Positions 38,643-48,236 of a DNA stretch of 64,000 nt are shown one piece after another. Where the stretch lies: positions 1 to 64,000 of the forward strand of contig JAOQAI010000013.1 in assembly GCA_025963645.1 (NCBI GenBank). The letters are read 5' to 3'. A program made the position numbers and the translations under genes. A model generated the notes under the pieces. The model searched no databases, was not told the DNA's origin, and worked only from the letters and a program-made list of their open reading frames with translations. Numbering within the stretch: the first letter of the stretch is position 1; each line of letters begins with the position of its first letter. Source of the stretch: Flaviaestuariibacter sp. GTDB lineage: Bacteria; Bacteroidota; Bacteroidia; Chitinophagales; Chitinophagaceae.

Positions 38643-39947
38643 ATGGGTTCATTTGAAGTAAGGGGCGGGAAGCGGCTAAAAGGTGAGATCATACCACAAG
38701 GCGCAAAGAACGAAGCATTGCAGGTGATCAGCGCGGTACTGCTGACCCCCGAAAAAGTTACCATCACAAACATCCCGGATATATTGGATGTCAATAACCT
38801 GATTGACCTCCTGGAAGGTATTAATGTAAAAGTAGAGCGCCCTCAACGCGACACTTGTATCTTCCAGGCAGATGATGTGAATATTAATTACCTGCGCAGC
38901 GATGAATTTAAAGCAAAAAGCGGCCACCTGCGGGGTTCGGTAATGTTTGCGGGGCCTATGTTAGGGCGTTTTAAAAAGGCCTTTATACCAAAGCCAGGCG
39001 GTGATAAGATTGGTCGCCGCCGGTTAGATACGCATATCATTGGCTTTGAAAAACTGGGTGCTGAATTTTATTATTATGCGGAAGATGGCTTTTTCTACTT
39101 CACCACCGAAGGATTGAAAGGCACTTATATGTTGCTGGACGAACCATCGGTTACCGGTACGGCCAATATTATCATGGCAGCTGTTTTGGCGGAGGGAGAA
39201 AGCACGATCTATAACGCCGCATGTGAACCGTATATACAGCAGCTTTGTAAAATGCTGAACAGTATGGGTGCCAGGATCACTGGCATTGGCAGCAACCTGT
39301 TAACCATTCAGGGTGTAGAACAGCTGCATGGAACAGATCATCGTATTTTACCGGATATGATCGAGATCGGTTCTTTCATTGGGCTCGCGGCGATGACGCA
39401 GAGCGATATCACCATCAAAAATGTAAGTCTTCAAAACCTTGGCGTCATACCCGAAAAGTTTGCACAGCTTGGCATTAAGATGAATATTGTAGGCGATGAT
39501 ATTCATATTCCCGAGCAGGAGCTTTACGAGATTCAAACGTATATGGACGGCGGGGTATTGACCATTTATGACCATCCGTGGCCGGGATTAACCCCTGACC
39601 TGATTAGCTTGCTATTAGTAGTAGCCACACAGGCAAAGGGCTCTGTGTTGATACACCAGAAGATGTTTGAAAGCCGGTTGTTCTTTGTTGATAAACTGAT
39701 TGACATGGGCGCCCGCATCATCCTCTGCGATCCGCATCGTGCCGCCATCATAGGCTTGGAACGTCAATATAAATTGCGGGGCATCAAAATGACCTCACCC
39801 GACATCAGGGCAGGTGTATCGCTGCTCATCGCAGCATTAAGTGCAGAAGGCACCAGCATTATCCAGAATATAGACCAGATAGATCGTGGGTATCAATATA
39901 TTGATAAACGATTGCAGGCCTTGGGTGCCGATATTCAACGGATCTGA
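38643..39947 (+). CDS. murA: UDP-N-acetylglucosamine 1-carboxyvinyltransferase
   Basis: GGKRLKGEIIPQGAKNEALQVISA, LDEPSVTGTANIIMAAVLAEG, PDLISLLLVVATQAKGSVLIHQKMFESRLFFVDKL. Confidence 0.95.
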   Translation: MGSFEVRGGKRLKGEIIPQGAKNEALQVISAVLLTPEKVTITNIPDILDVNNLIDLLEGINVKVERPQRDTCIFQADDVNINYLRSDEFKAKSGHLRGSVMFAGPMLGRFKKAFIPKPGGDKIGRRRLDTHIIGFEKLGAEFYYYAEDGFFYFTTEGLKGTYMLLDEPSVTGTANIIMAAVLAEGESTIYNAACEPYIQQLCKMLNSMGARITGIGSNLLTIQGVEQLHGTDHRILPDMIEIGSFIGLAAMTQSDITIKNVSLQNLGVIPEKFAQLGIKMNIVGDDIHIPEQELYEIQTYMDGGVLTIYDHPWPGLTPDLISLLLVVATQAKGSVLIHQKMFESRLFFVDKLIDMGARIILCDPHRAAIIGLERQYKLRGIKMTSPDIRAGVSLLIAALSAEGTSIIQNIDQIDRGYQYIDKRLQALGADIQRI

Positions 39948-39960
39948 AGAAGTAATCAGC

Positions 39961-40005
39961 AGTTGGCAATTTGAGACGTTGTGCAAATTGCCAACTACAA
40001 TTTTT
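39961..40005 (+). terminator. Rho-independent terminator of murA
   Basis: AGTTGGCAATTTG ... CAAATTGCCAACT 13-bp perfect stem, then ACAATTTTT. Confidence 0.85.
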
Positions 40006-40027
40006 ATAAATGGAGATCGCCTGAATG

Positions 40028-40559
40028 CTAATCAGCCATTGCTTCTGCGTGTGATAACTCCCGTTCCCCAACCTCTATCTTTTTAGTGCGCCGGGTAAAG
40101 ATGGCGACAATAGCGGTTGTTACGATACCCATTACAGGTGTAGCCAGCGTTCCTTGAATGAGGTAGTTGCGAAGGTTGAAATATGCCTCGGCTTCCGGCT
40201 GAGTGAGTGCGCCGGAAGAAACGGCATATTGCGTAGCCGTAGTAAAATAATTGGGTGTGATAAATTCGAAAGAAGCCAATTGCATCAATGGACTTAGGAT
40301 GGTAACAAACAGGGTAATGATAAGACCTGAAACAAAAACCTTGTGCGTAGGTCATGCTGCCGTCAAAATCCTTGCGCCGCTTTTCGAGCAGGGCAAAAAC
40401 ATAAATGGCGATTGCCGGAATCGCAACAAAATTGGTAAAGAGAGCATGCTTGGCAATGTTCTCGTCGTGGAGGCCGGTTAACTTTTCCAAACCCATCCAA
40501 CAAAACATCATAGCAGTGAAAAGGAGAGCCCATTTGAGCTCCAAAGAACGCTTTCTCAT
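40028..40559 (-). pseudogene. DUF4199-like membrane protein split by a +1 frameshift (or sequencing error)
   Basis: N part MRKRSLELKWALLFTAMMFCWMGLEKLTG...TYAQGF in one frame; VSGLIITLFVTILSPLMQLASFEFITPNYFTTATQYAV... continues in another; junction at an A5 run near 40332-40339. Confidence 0.75.
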
Positions 40560-40788
40560 AATTTTTTTGTTTGGTTCCCCGAAAGATAAGTAAAAATGAT
40601 AGGGCTGCAAATCAAAAAGATTGGAAAAGCAGGAGGGAAGCGTAAAACAAAGTTCAAAAGACTATGTAAAAATCAGACACGATACGTTTCGTAAGATGTC
40701 GGATTTTGTCCGCTTATCGCTTCAGTACCTCGTTCATGATGGTTTTCGTTTTGAAAGCCCTTTCGATTAAGTTCTTTGCACCAAATTA

Positions 40789-43265
40789 ATGAGTATGAGG
40801 AAGTTTTTTACCCTGTGGATGTTGCTGCTAACCAGCATTTTTGCAATGGCGCAAACACCGAAAGGCACCGCAACAGTCAGCGTTAGTGCTGCACAAGCGA
40901 CTGTAGAAGGAGCCACCGTAGAAATTGTACGCAGCAAGGATTCCTCTCTTGTACGCACCGCCCTTACTGACAAAAAAGGCGAAGCAATGGCTGAGAACCT
41001 TACAATGGGCACCTATCTGGCCAAGGTGAGCATGGTAGGATATAAGACGCAATACAGCGCCCCTTTTTCAATAACTGAGAGCAATCTCTCCGTTTCCATA
41101 CCCTCTATTTTTTTGACATCAAAAGAAGCTTCAGAACTGCAAAATGTAACCGTTACTGCCCGCAAGCCTTTTATTCAAAAGTTAAGCGACCGCATTGTGG
41201 TGAACGTGGAGAACAGTATTGTTAGTGCCGGTAGCACTGCACTGGACATCCTGGAACGTTCACCCGGCGTTACGGTTGACCAGGATGATGTGATCAGCCT
41301 ACGGGGGAGGGCAGGGGTTATCATTATGATTGATGGAAAGATCTCGCCGATGACAGGCGCCGACCTGGGAAACTATTTAAGAGGCTTGCCCAGCAATGCG
41401 ATTGAGCGTATCGAAATTATTACCAACCCTTCTGCCAAGTATGATGCCGCAGGAAATTCGGGCATCATTGACATCCGCTTGAAAAAGGACCAGCGACTGG
41501 GCACAAACGGAACCCTTACAGGAAGCTTGGGGAAAGGCGTTTATCCAAAAGCCGCCGCAGGCGGCACCTTAAACTACCGCAATAAAAAAGTAAACGTTTT
41601 CGGAAACTACAACCATGCCTACCGCCAGGGATTTGGGCACCTGATTGTAAACCGGAACTTTTTTGAGAATGGAACTTTTATAGGTTCGGATGATAAGGAT
41701 AATTATGGGCGTGCACGTTCCAACTCAAATGCAGTGCGTGTTGGAGCCGATTTCTTTCCATCAAAAAACACAACACTCGGGGTTGTAGTTAATAGCAACC
41801 TCAACCGGTTTAGAAGAGATGGTGAGATAAACACGATCGTTAACGATAATGCAGCCCAGCGCAAGTTTACCTTCTTCACGTTAAGCAATAACAATGAGCC
41901 TTCGCAAAATGCGGTAGGCAATATCAACTTCAAACACAAGTTGGATACAACCGGTAAAGAGTTAACAGCTGATATTGATTACGGAATTTTCAGTTCCCGG
42001 GTCGTATCCAGCACCACCAGTTCTTTTTACAACCTGGCTGGCGCCAAGTTTCGCGAAGACGATAGATTGGATGGCGACCAGGAAGGAGAGCTGACATTGA
42101 AAACAGCAAAAGTTGATTATGTAATCCCCTGAAGCGCGGTGCAAAGTTGGAGCTTGGTTTAAAAACCAGTTATGTGGCTTCCGACAACGATGCGAAATTT
42201 TTCGATGTGAAACCTACGCAGACCGACGTGGATAGCGGCAAAACCAACCGGTTTTTTTACAAAGAATATAACCAGGCAGCTTACGCGAATTATAGCAAAG
42301 AATTCAAAAAGTTTAGTATGCAGGTTGGCCTGCGTGGCGAACAAACAGCCTTACGAACACGCCAGGTAAAAGGCGATACCAGTTTTAAGCGGGATTATTT
42401 CTTACTGTTTCCAAGTGCTTACTTCAATTATAAGTTGAAAGAAACAGCTACGCTGGGTGTATCCGTCAGCCGCCGGATCGACCGGCCCGGTTATTCTGCT
42501 CTCAATCCATTCCTTACGCAAGTAGATGCCACGATCTACAACACGGGTAATCCTAATTTAAAGCCACAAATGACCTGGTCGTATGAGTTAAGCTACACCG
42601 TAAAAAATATGGCCTTCACGTTGGGATATAGCCGCACGATCGATCCGCAAAACACCGTTCTTTCAAAGATTCTTGATGTGATACCGGCTTTTGAGATCAA
42701 GCCGGGGCAGGACTCCAACATAACCGTGCAGATTCCCGTCAATCTTGAATCTTCTGACTATTTCGGACTAACCGCTACCGTGCCACTACGCATCAGTAAG
42801 TCGTGGAACATGATCAATAACCTGAATGTTTTTTACAACCACTTCAATGGCGCTTTAGGTGGGGTGCTGTTGAACAGCGGCGCACCAGCGGTGAACATTC
42901 GCACTAATAATTCTTTCACTTTCAAGAAAGGCTGGGGCGCGGAAATAAATGCCAACCTGCGAAGCGGGAGTCGGTACGGGTACTCACGTTTCAAACCACA
43001 GGGTGGCATTGATCTGGGGGCGCAAAAAACAGTGCTGCAAGGTAAGGGCACACTACGGTTCAACATGACCGATATTCTTTGGACAAATCGTCCAAGAGTT
43101 GCGGTTACCTACGAAGGTAGCTATATCGAGAACTGGCATGCGTTCCGCGAAACCCGTGTTGGAACCCTAAGCTTCACTTACCGCTTTGGTAGCAATAAGG
43201 TGCAGGCGGCCCGCCGCCGGGCAACAGCTTCGGAAGAGGAGATTCGCAGGGCAGGCGGTAATTAA
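40789..43265 (+). pseudogene. Outer membrane beta-barrel/TonB-dependent receptor-like protein, split by a -1 frameshift near 42126
   Basis: 40789-42132 ends TAKVDYVIP*; 42147-43265 continues the same barrel. Adding one C to CCCC gives VDYVIPLKRGAKLELGLKTSYVAS. Confidence 0.8.
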
Positions 43266-43315
43266 TAAAATCTTGATAAACCATAAATAGAACGCCATCA
43301 GGATGAAGGCATTTT

Positions 43316-44167
43316 TCATATAGCGGTACTCCCTTTCAGCAGGTGCAAATGGGGTTGAAGAAGGTCAATGGTGTGTTTGCTGATAAAGCCTTTGAGGTGC
43401 TTGTAAAAATGACTGTAATCATAATAGCCGTAAAGGCTATAATGAAAAGAGTCGTTGTCGTTGGTTATATGCTCCAGGGCCTTGCGGATACGCAAAATTT
43501 GTAGCGCCTGCTTGCTGCTGATGCTGGTGGTGGCCTCAAAATAGCGCTGCAGGGTGCGGGAACTGATACCATAATTATGTGATAGTTCTTCTATTGAGAC
43601 AGAAAAATTATTGGTGTCGGAGTGCTCTTTTAGGATCTGCGTCACTACTTCTGCCTGCTTCATAGAGCCCGAATATTTTTCAATAATGCGGTTGTAATAA
43701 GTTGATATAATATCTACCCGCTTTTCAAAAGAGTCAGCCGTTTTAATGCGTTCAATGATAGTTCTGTCAATAAGATAAGCAAGTGGATAAAGATGTTCTT
43801 TGTACTCTGAAAAGTTCACCTTCTTTTCAAAGATGATCGGCGATACTTTGAATTTGATACCGAAGATGCGATTGCCAAACATGTGATGACAGATCATGAT
43901 CTTGTGTCGTGGTAGAAAGGTGTCAGACCGCACTTCATGCTTGTTATTTTCCAGTTGCATCACGAAAGGCGTACCTAGGTTGATCATATAGGTATAGCCG
44001 ATATTCGGAAACAGGGCATCCGAAAAACCCTGGGGATAGTGCTGCCACAAAGGGTCGAAGTCAGTCTCCCAAAAGAAATCAATGAAATGCGACAGCGCCT
44101 TCTTTACCTTCCGGCGGTGGTAGCGGTATTCAAAATGATCCCTATGAAAAAATTCGACGTGTTGCAC
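43316..44167 (-). CDS. AraC-family transcriptional regulator
   Basis: C-terminal SIEELSHNYGISSRTLQRYFEATTSISSKQALQILRIRKAL HTH. Confidence 0.88.
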   Translation of the reverse strand: MQHVEFFHRDHFEYRYHRRKVKKALSHFIDFFWETDFDPLWQHYPQGFSDALFPNIGYTYMINLGTPFVMQLENNKHEVRSDTFLPRHKIMICHHMFGNRIFGIKFKVSPIIFEKKVNFSEYKEHLYPLAYLIDRTIIERIKTADSFEKRVDIISTYYNRIIEKYSGSMKQAEVVTQILKEHSDTNNFSVSIEELSHNYGISSRTLQRYFEATTSISSKQALQILRIRKALEHITNDNDSFHYSLYGYYDYSHFYKHLKGFISKHTIDLLQPHLHLLKGSTAI

Positions 44168-44185
44168 GGAGGCAAATTAGGAATT

Positions 44186-44227
44186 AGTTGACAGAGTACA
44201 GTTGACATCCATCAACTGCCAACTGTC
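44186..44227. repeat. Heptad repeat, partly palindromic (AGTTGAC AGAGTAC AGTTGAC ATCCATC AACTGCC AACTGTC)
   Basis: 7-bp periodic units read directly; upstream of gmk. Confidence 0.7.
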
Positions 44228-44246
44228 ATCTTCCCCCTTCTCTCCC

Positions 44247-44254
44247 TACCTTCG
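44247..44254 (+). promoter_or_regulatory. Bacteroidetes -7-like promoter element TACCTTCG for gmk
   Basis: TAnnTTYG match, 22 bp before ATG. Confidence 0.35.
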
Positions 44255-44275
44255 CAGCTTCGTCAACTACCTCTT

Positions 44276-44860
44276 ATGACACTTGTAAATCCGGGTAAGA
44301 TCATCATTCTCACGGCGCCATCGGGTGCTGGCAAGACCAGCATTACCCGCCACCTCTTGGGCAAATACCCGGACAAGCTCGCCTTTTCCATCTCCGCCGC
44401 TACCCGTCAACCGAGGGGCACCGAAAAAAACGGCGTGGATTATTATTTCATGAGCGAGGAGGATTTTACTTACAAAATTCAGCACGAAGCATTTGTGGAG
44501 TGGGAGATGGTGTATGAAGGGAAGTATTATGGAACCCTGAAGTCAGAACTGGAGCGGCTTTGGGCGGTGGGCAAGGTGCCGCTATTGGATATTGATGTGA
44601 AAGGCGCGATTCATGTGCAACAGCAGTTCCCGGATACAACGCTTTCTCTTTTTATTGAGCCGCCTTCTATTGATGAATTGCACCGGCGCCTGACCGGTCG
44701 TGGCACCGAAAGTCCGGAGTCCTTGCAGGCACGAGTCAGCAAAGCGGAATACGAGCTTTCGTTCAAGCATTCCTTTCACCAGGTGATCGTGAATGAAAAC
44801 TTAGGTAAGGCTTGCGAAGAAGCGGAAGCGGCAGTGTTGAAGTTTATTGGGAGCGAGTAG
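44276..44860 (+). CDS. gmk: Guanylate kinase
   Basis: IILTAPSGAGKTSITRHLL, FSISAATRQPRGTEKNGVDYYF, EWEMVYEGKYYGTL. Confidence 0.97.
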   Translation: MTLVNPGKIIILTAPSGAGKTSITRHLLGKYPDKLAFSISAATRQPRGTEKNGVDYYFMSEEDFTYKIQHEAFVEWEMVYEGKYYGTLKSELERLWAVGKVPLLDIDVKGAIHVQQQFPDTTLSLFIEPPSIDELHRRLTGRGTESPESLQARVSKAEYELSFKHSFHQVIVNENLGKACEEAEAAVLKFIGSE

Positions 44861-44905
44861 TGGGAAGCGAGTAGCAAGTGGCGAGTAGCAAGTAGGCTTT
44901 GTGTG
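44853..44905. repeat. Left inverted heptad array of the four-helix-bundle element
   Basis: GCGAGTA GTGGGAA GCGAGTA GCAAGTG GCGAGTA GCAAGTA GGCTT; exact 14-bp register (44853, 44867, 44881). Confidence 0.9.
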
Positions 44906-44930
44906 CAATAGCTTTTTAGTAGCTTAGCTT

Positions 44931-45290
44931 ATGCTAGACTTGAGTCATAAGAAATTGATTGCCTGGCAAAAAGCAATGGCGTTTTTCCCGCCCCTTTATC
45001 AACTATGCACAAAACTTCCGAAGGAGGAGATGTACAATCTATCCAGTCAAATGAAACGGGCTGCACTTTCTATTTCTAATAATCTCGTCGAAGGCGCTTC
45101 CCGTAAATCCAAGCTTGAGAAAAATCGTTTCTTTGAAGTCGCCCGGTCATCTGCTGTTGAAATAGACAACTGCCTCACTGCTTGCTTAGCTTTACAGTAT
45201 TTTAAAATAGAACAGATATCTGCAATAAATGCTGCCTTACTAGAAATCTTTAAACTGATAACCGGCCTGATTGAGTCCAATAGAGACTAA
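44931..45290 (+). CDS. Four helix bundle protein (S23 rRNA-intervening-sequence / Avd-like, TIGR02436 type)
   Basis: LIAWQKAMAFFPPLYQLCTKLPKEEMYNLSSQMKRAALSISNNLVEGASRKSKLEKNRFFEVARSSAVEIDNCLTAC matches the family pattern. Confidence 0.93.
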   Translation: MLDLSHKKLIAWQKAMAFFPPLYQLCTKLPKEEMYNLSSQMKRAALSISNNLVEGASRKSKLEKNRFFEVARSSAVEIDNCLTACLALQYFKIEQISAINAALLEIFKLITGLIESNRD

Positions 45291-45334
45291 TTGCGCTAAG
45301 CCCTACTTGCCACTCGCCACTCGCCACTCGCTAT
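45291..45334. repeat. Right inverted heptad array of the four-helix-bundle element
   Basis: Reverse complement reads TAGCGAGTGGCGAGTGGCGAGTGGCAAGTAGGGCTTAGCGCAA, an imperfect inverse of the left array. Confidence 0.9.
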
Positions 45335-45340
45335 TTCTCC

Positions 45341-45348
45341 TATCTTCG
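45341..45348 (+). promoter_or_regulatory. Bacteroidetes -7-like promoter element TATCTTCG
   Basis: TAnnTTYG match between the right array and the ATG at 45355. Confidence 0.35.
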
Positions 45349-45354
45349 TAACCA

Positions 45355-46608
45355 ATGGAAACTGTCTTTACCTGGTTCTTCGTCACCATTTTCATGATGG
45401 CCTTTTTTTCGGGTATCGAAATGGCCTTCTTCAGCGTCAACCGCTTTGGCGTGGAATTGAAGAAAAAACAAGGCCGCCCCGGGGCCCACATGCTCTCCCG
45501 CTTTATTCAGACCCCCGAAATATTTGTCAGCACGACGCTTATTGGATTCACCATTTCATTGGTGTGTTTCGTGTTGCTGTTTGGCGCCGTCACGCAACCC
45601 CTTTGGAACTTCGTAGGACTCCGTTCAGATACAGCTATACTGGTGCTGGACATTATCCTTGCCGCTTTCATAGTATTGGTGTTTGGCGAGTTTATTCCAC
45701 GGGCTATTTTCCGGGCTCACAGCAATGTGATTCTTTCCCGGCTGGTGTGGGTGGTCAACCTGTTTTATACACTCTTGCAACCTATCGCTTCGGCCTTTAT
45801 CGGGCTATCCAACTGGTTTTTAAAGTACGTGTTCGGTGTTCGGATGGACGACACCAAAGAAGCGTTTTTGCATACCGATTTCGATACACTTTTTCAGCAG
45901 CACAACGAGGACGAATACGAGCACAAAGACCTCAATACCGAGTTGTTTGAAAATGCGTTGGAACTGCCAAAGACCAAGATCCGCCAATGCCTTGTGCCTC
46001 GCAAAGAAATTATTGCGGTAGATCAAACCACCACGATAGAAGGTGTGCGGCAAAAGCTTGTGGAAACAAAGCTGAGCAAGCTCGTAGTGTTTGAGGGAAA
46101 CATCGATCACATTGTCGGTTATGTACACCAGTTAGACCTGTTCAAAAACCCACCCGATCTGCAAACGATCCTGTTGCCGATCCCGGCTATCCCCGAAAGC
46201 ATGAGCGCTGCTGATCTTATCACCAAGTTTACCAAGGAAGGCAAGAGCATTGCCTGGGTGGTGGATGAATTTGGCGGCACGGCCGGCATTGTTACCATGG
46301 AAGATGTGCTGGAAGAGATCTTTGGCGAGATACACGACGAATACGACAGCGAGGAGTTTGTAGAAAAACGCCTGGCAGAGAACGAGTATATTTTTTCGGG
46401 ACGGCTGGAACTGGACTACCTCTGTGACAAATACGATCTTTCTTTCCCTGAAGATGAAGAATCGGAAACCCTCTCCGGTTATATCATCAACCACCACGAA
46501 ACGATACCAAAGCAAAAAGAACGCATCATTATAGCCAACTACGAATTTGATATTTTGAATGTGGGCGATACGCGAATTGAGATGGTGAAACTGAAGATTT
46601 TAAAGTAG
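45355..46608 (+). CDS. CNNM/CorC-family (hemolysin-like) transporter
   Basis: N-terminal CNNM TMs; CBS domains; VDEFGGTAGIVTMEDVLEEIFGEIHDEYD; C-terminal CorC_HlyC. Confidence 0.93.
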   Translation: METVFTWFFVTIFMMAFFSGIEMAFFSVNRFGVELKKKQGRPGAHMLSRFIQTPEIFVSTTLIGFTISLVCFVLLFGAVTQPLWNFVGLRSDTAILVLDIILAAFIVLVFGEFIPRAIFRAHSNVILSRLVWVVNLFYTLLQPIASAFIGLSNWFLKYVFGVRMDDTKEAFLHTDFDTLFQQHNEDEYEHKDLNTELFENALELPKTKIRQCLVPRKEIIAVDQTTTIEGVRQKLVETKLSKLVVFEGNIDHIVGYVHQLDLFKNPPDLQTILLPIPAIPESMSAADLITKFTKEGKSIAWVVDEFGGTAGIVTMEDVLEEIFGEIHDEYDSEEFVEKRLAENEYIFSGRLELDYLCDKYDLSFPEDEESETLSGYIINHHETIPKQKERIIIANYEFDILNVGDTRIEMVKLKILK

Positions 46609-46643
46609 GAGCTTCTCGGATGCCTAAAATATAGTAGTAAACA

Positions 46644-47114
46644 ATGTATATGCTTAGTAAGGCTATTTTCTTTGTCACATTTTTTATTGCTATAAGTTGT
46701 TCAAGTATAAAGCGTGACAATATTGAGTATATAATTTACGGAGTCTACACTGGAGAATGTTTTGAACATTGTGCAACCATGTACAAGCTTGAAAAGGATC
46801 GTCTATATGTTGATACAACTGATAGCTTTTTTAAGAATGACAACAATGTAAGATTTAGCGATCACGTTTTAGGGGACGAGGAGTTTGAGAAGGCGCTAAT
46901 TGTAAAAAATCAACTTCCTGAACTTTTACTTAAGTCTAATGTTGAAGAATTCGGTAGCCCTGATGGTCACGACCAGGGCGGCATATTTATAGAAATAAAA
47001 AGCGGTGCAACAATCAAAAGATTTTACATTGATACTGTATTAGACAGAATTCCTAAAGAACTAAGAGGTTATGCTAAACTTATAATGAAAATGAGAGGCT
47101 TTACGTCTTTGTAA
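46644..47114 (+). CDS. Hypothetical lipoprotein
   Basis: Lipobox-like FFIAISCSS; no recognised family. Confidence 0.6.
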   Translation: MYMLSKAIFFVTFFIAISCSSIKRDNIEYIIYGVYTGECFEHCATMYKLEKDRLYVDTTDSFFKNDNNVRFSDHVLGDEEFEKALIVKNQLPELLLKSNVEEFGSPDGHDQGGIFIEIKSGATIKRFYIDTVLDRIPKELRGYAKLIMKMRGFTSL

Positions 47115-47204
47115 AAATTTCGGTATTGCTTGTACAAGTTCTTACATCGTACACCACAAATCTGCATTTTTTGAATTTTACATTCCCTCAAACCTCTTTT
47201 CCTT

Positions 47205-47233
47205 AAAGCCCGTATGTAGTACGGGCTTTTTTT
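47205..47233 (+). terminator. Rho-independent terminator
   Basis: AAAGCCCGTA-TGTAG-TACGGGCTTT-TTTT. Confidence 0.88.
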
Positions 47234-47255
47234 ATGGGCGGCAGGCCCGGCTCAT

Positions 47256-47263
47256 TATCTTTG
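47256..47263 (+). promoter_or_regulatory. Bacteroidetes -7-like promoter element TATCTTTG for tatC
   Basis: Exact TAnnTTTG match 19 bp before ATG. Confidence 0.45.
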
Positions 47264-47282
47264 ACCCACTTTAAGAAAAACC

Positions 47283-48146
47283 ATGGCGTTAAGCATTTTA
47301 AAAAGAGGCGGCAGACCGGAAAAGACGGATATGTCTTTTATAGATCATTTGGAAGACCTGCGGGGACACTTGTTTCGCAGCGTGATCGCCATTGCAGCCG
47401 GCGCCATCATCGTGGGCATTTTCAATGATTTTTTTATAAAAGATGTTTTGCTGGGGCCTACTAATGGCACCTTTCCTACCTATAAAGTTCTGTGCAAAAT
47501 GGGTAATGCCCTCAATCTTGGTAATGCCCTTTGCATGACTACGATCGGCATTAAGATGCAAAGCACGGAAGTGGGTGCGCAGTTCAGTATGTGGTTTACC
47601 GTAGTGCTGGTGGGTGGTATCATCATCGCTTTTCCCTATATCTTCTACGAGTTCTGGAACTTTATCAAGCCGGCGCTTACCAAGAAGGAATTAGGTAAAA
47701 CAAAAGGTGTTATTTTCTGGGTTTCCTTTCTTTTTTTCCTGGGTGTATTCTTCGGCTATTTTGTTATCGCTCCATATACTATCAAGTTTTTCGCTGGCTT
47801 TCAGCTCGATGAAAAGATTGAGAATATCTGGACCATCTCCAGCTATATCGACACCATCATTCCGTTGGTGTTAGGCAGTGGGCTGGCCTTCCAGTTGCCA
47901 CTGGTGATTTTCTTCCTGGCGAAAGTGGGCATTGTGAATGGTACGTATTTGAAAAAAGTACGCAAGTACGCGGTAGTGGTGATCTTCATCATCGCGGGTA
48001 TCATCACGCCTGGTCCTGACCTGGTAAGCCAGTTGACAGTTGCCATGCCGCTCCTTTTACTTTACGAGATCAGCATTATTCTATCCCGCCGCGTGGAGAA
48101 GCAACGGGCTAAGGAAGAAGCGGAGGAGGAGAAGCAGTGGAGTTAA
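47283..48146 (+). CDS. tatC: Sec-independent protein translocase TatC
   Basis: MSFIDHLEDLRGHLFRS, FPYIFYEFWNFIKPALTKKE, FQLPLVIFFLAKVGIV. Confidence 0.95.
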   Translation: MALSILKRGGRPEKTDMSFIDHLEDLRGHLFRSVIAIAAGAIIVGIFNDFFIKDVLLGPTNGTFPTYKVLCKMGNALNLGNALCMTTIGIKMQSTEVGAQFSMWFTVVLVGGIIIAFPYIFYEFWNFIKPALTKKELGKTKGVIFWVSFLFFLGVFFGYFVIAPYTIKFFAGFQLDEKIENIWTISSYIDTIIPLVLGSGLAFQLPLVIFFLAKVGIVNGTYLKKVRKYAVVVIFIIAGIITPGPDLVSQLTVAMPLLLLYEISIILSRRVEKQRAKEEAEEEKQWS

Positions 48147-48185
48147 ATTTCGGTTGTTGATTAGTAGCTTTTTACATTATAATGC

Positions 48186-48221
48186 AAAGCCCTATTGGAC
48201 TAAATAACCAATAGGGCTTTT
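48186..48221. terminator. Bidirectional terminator between convergent tatC and msrBA
   Basis: AAAGCCCTATTGG-9nt-CCAATAGGGCTTT, 13-bp perfect stem with flanking A/T. Confidence 0.85.
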
Positions 48222-48236
48222 ATATTCGCTTGATGA

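Noticed and set aside
44931-45290. Diversity-generating retroelement because of the Avd-like protein
   Set aside because: No reverse transcriptase, template repeat or variable-repeat C-type lectin target in the window.
44853-45334. CRISPR array interpretation of the GCGAGTAG repeats
   Set aside because: Repeats are 7/14 bp tandem units without spacers and occur as inverted arms; no cas genes.
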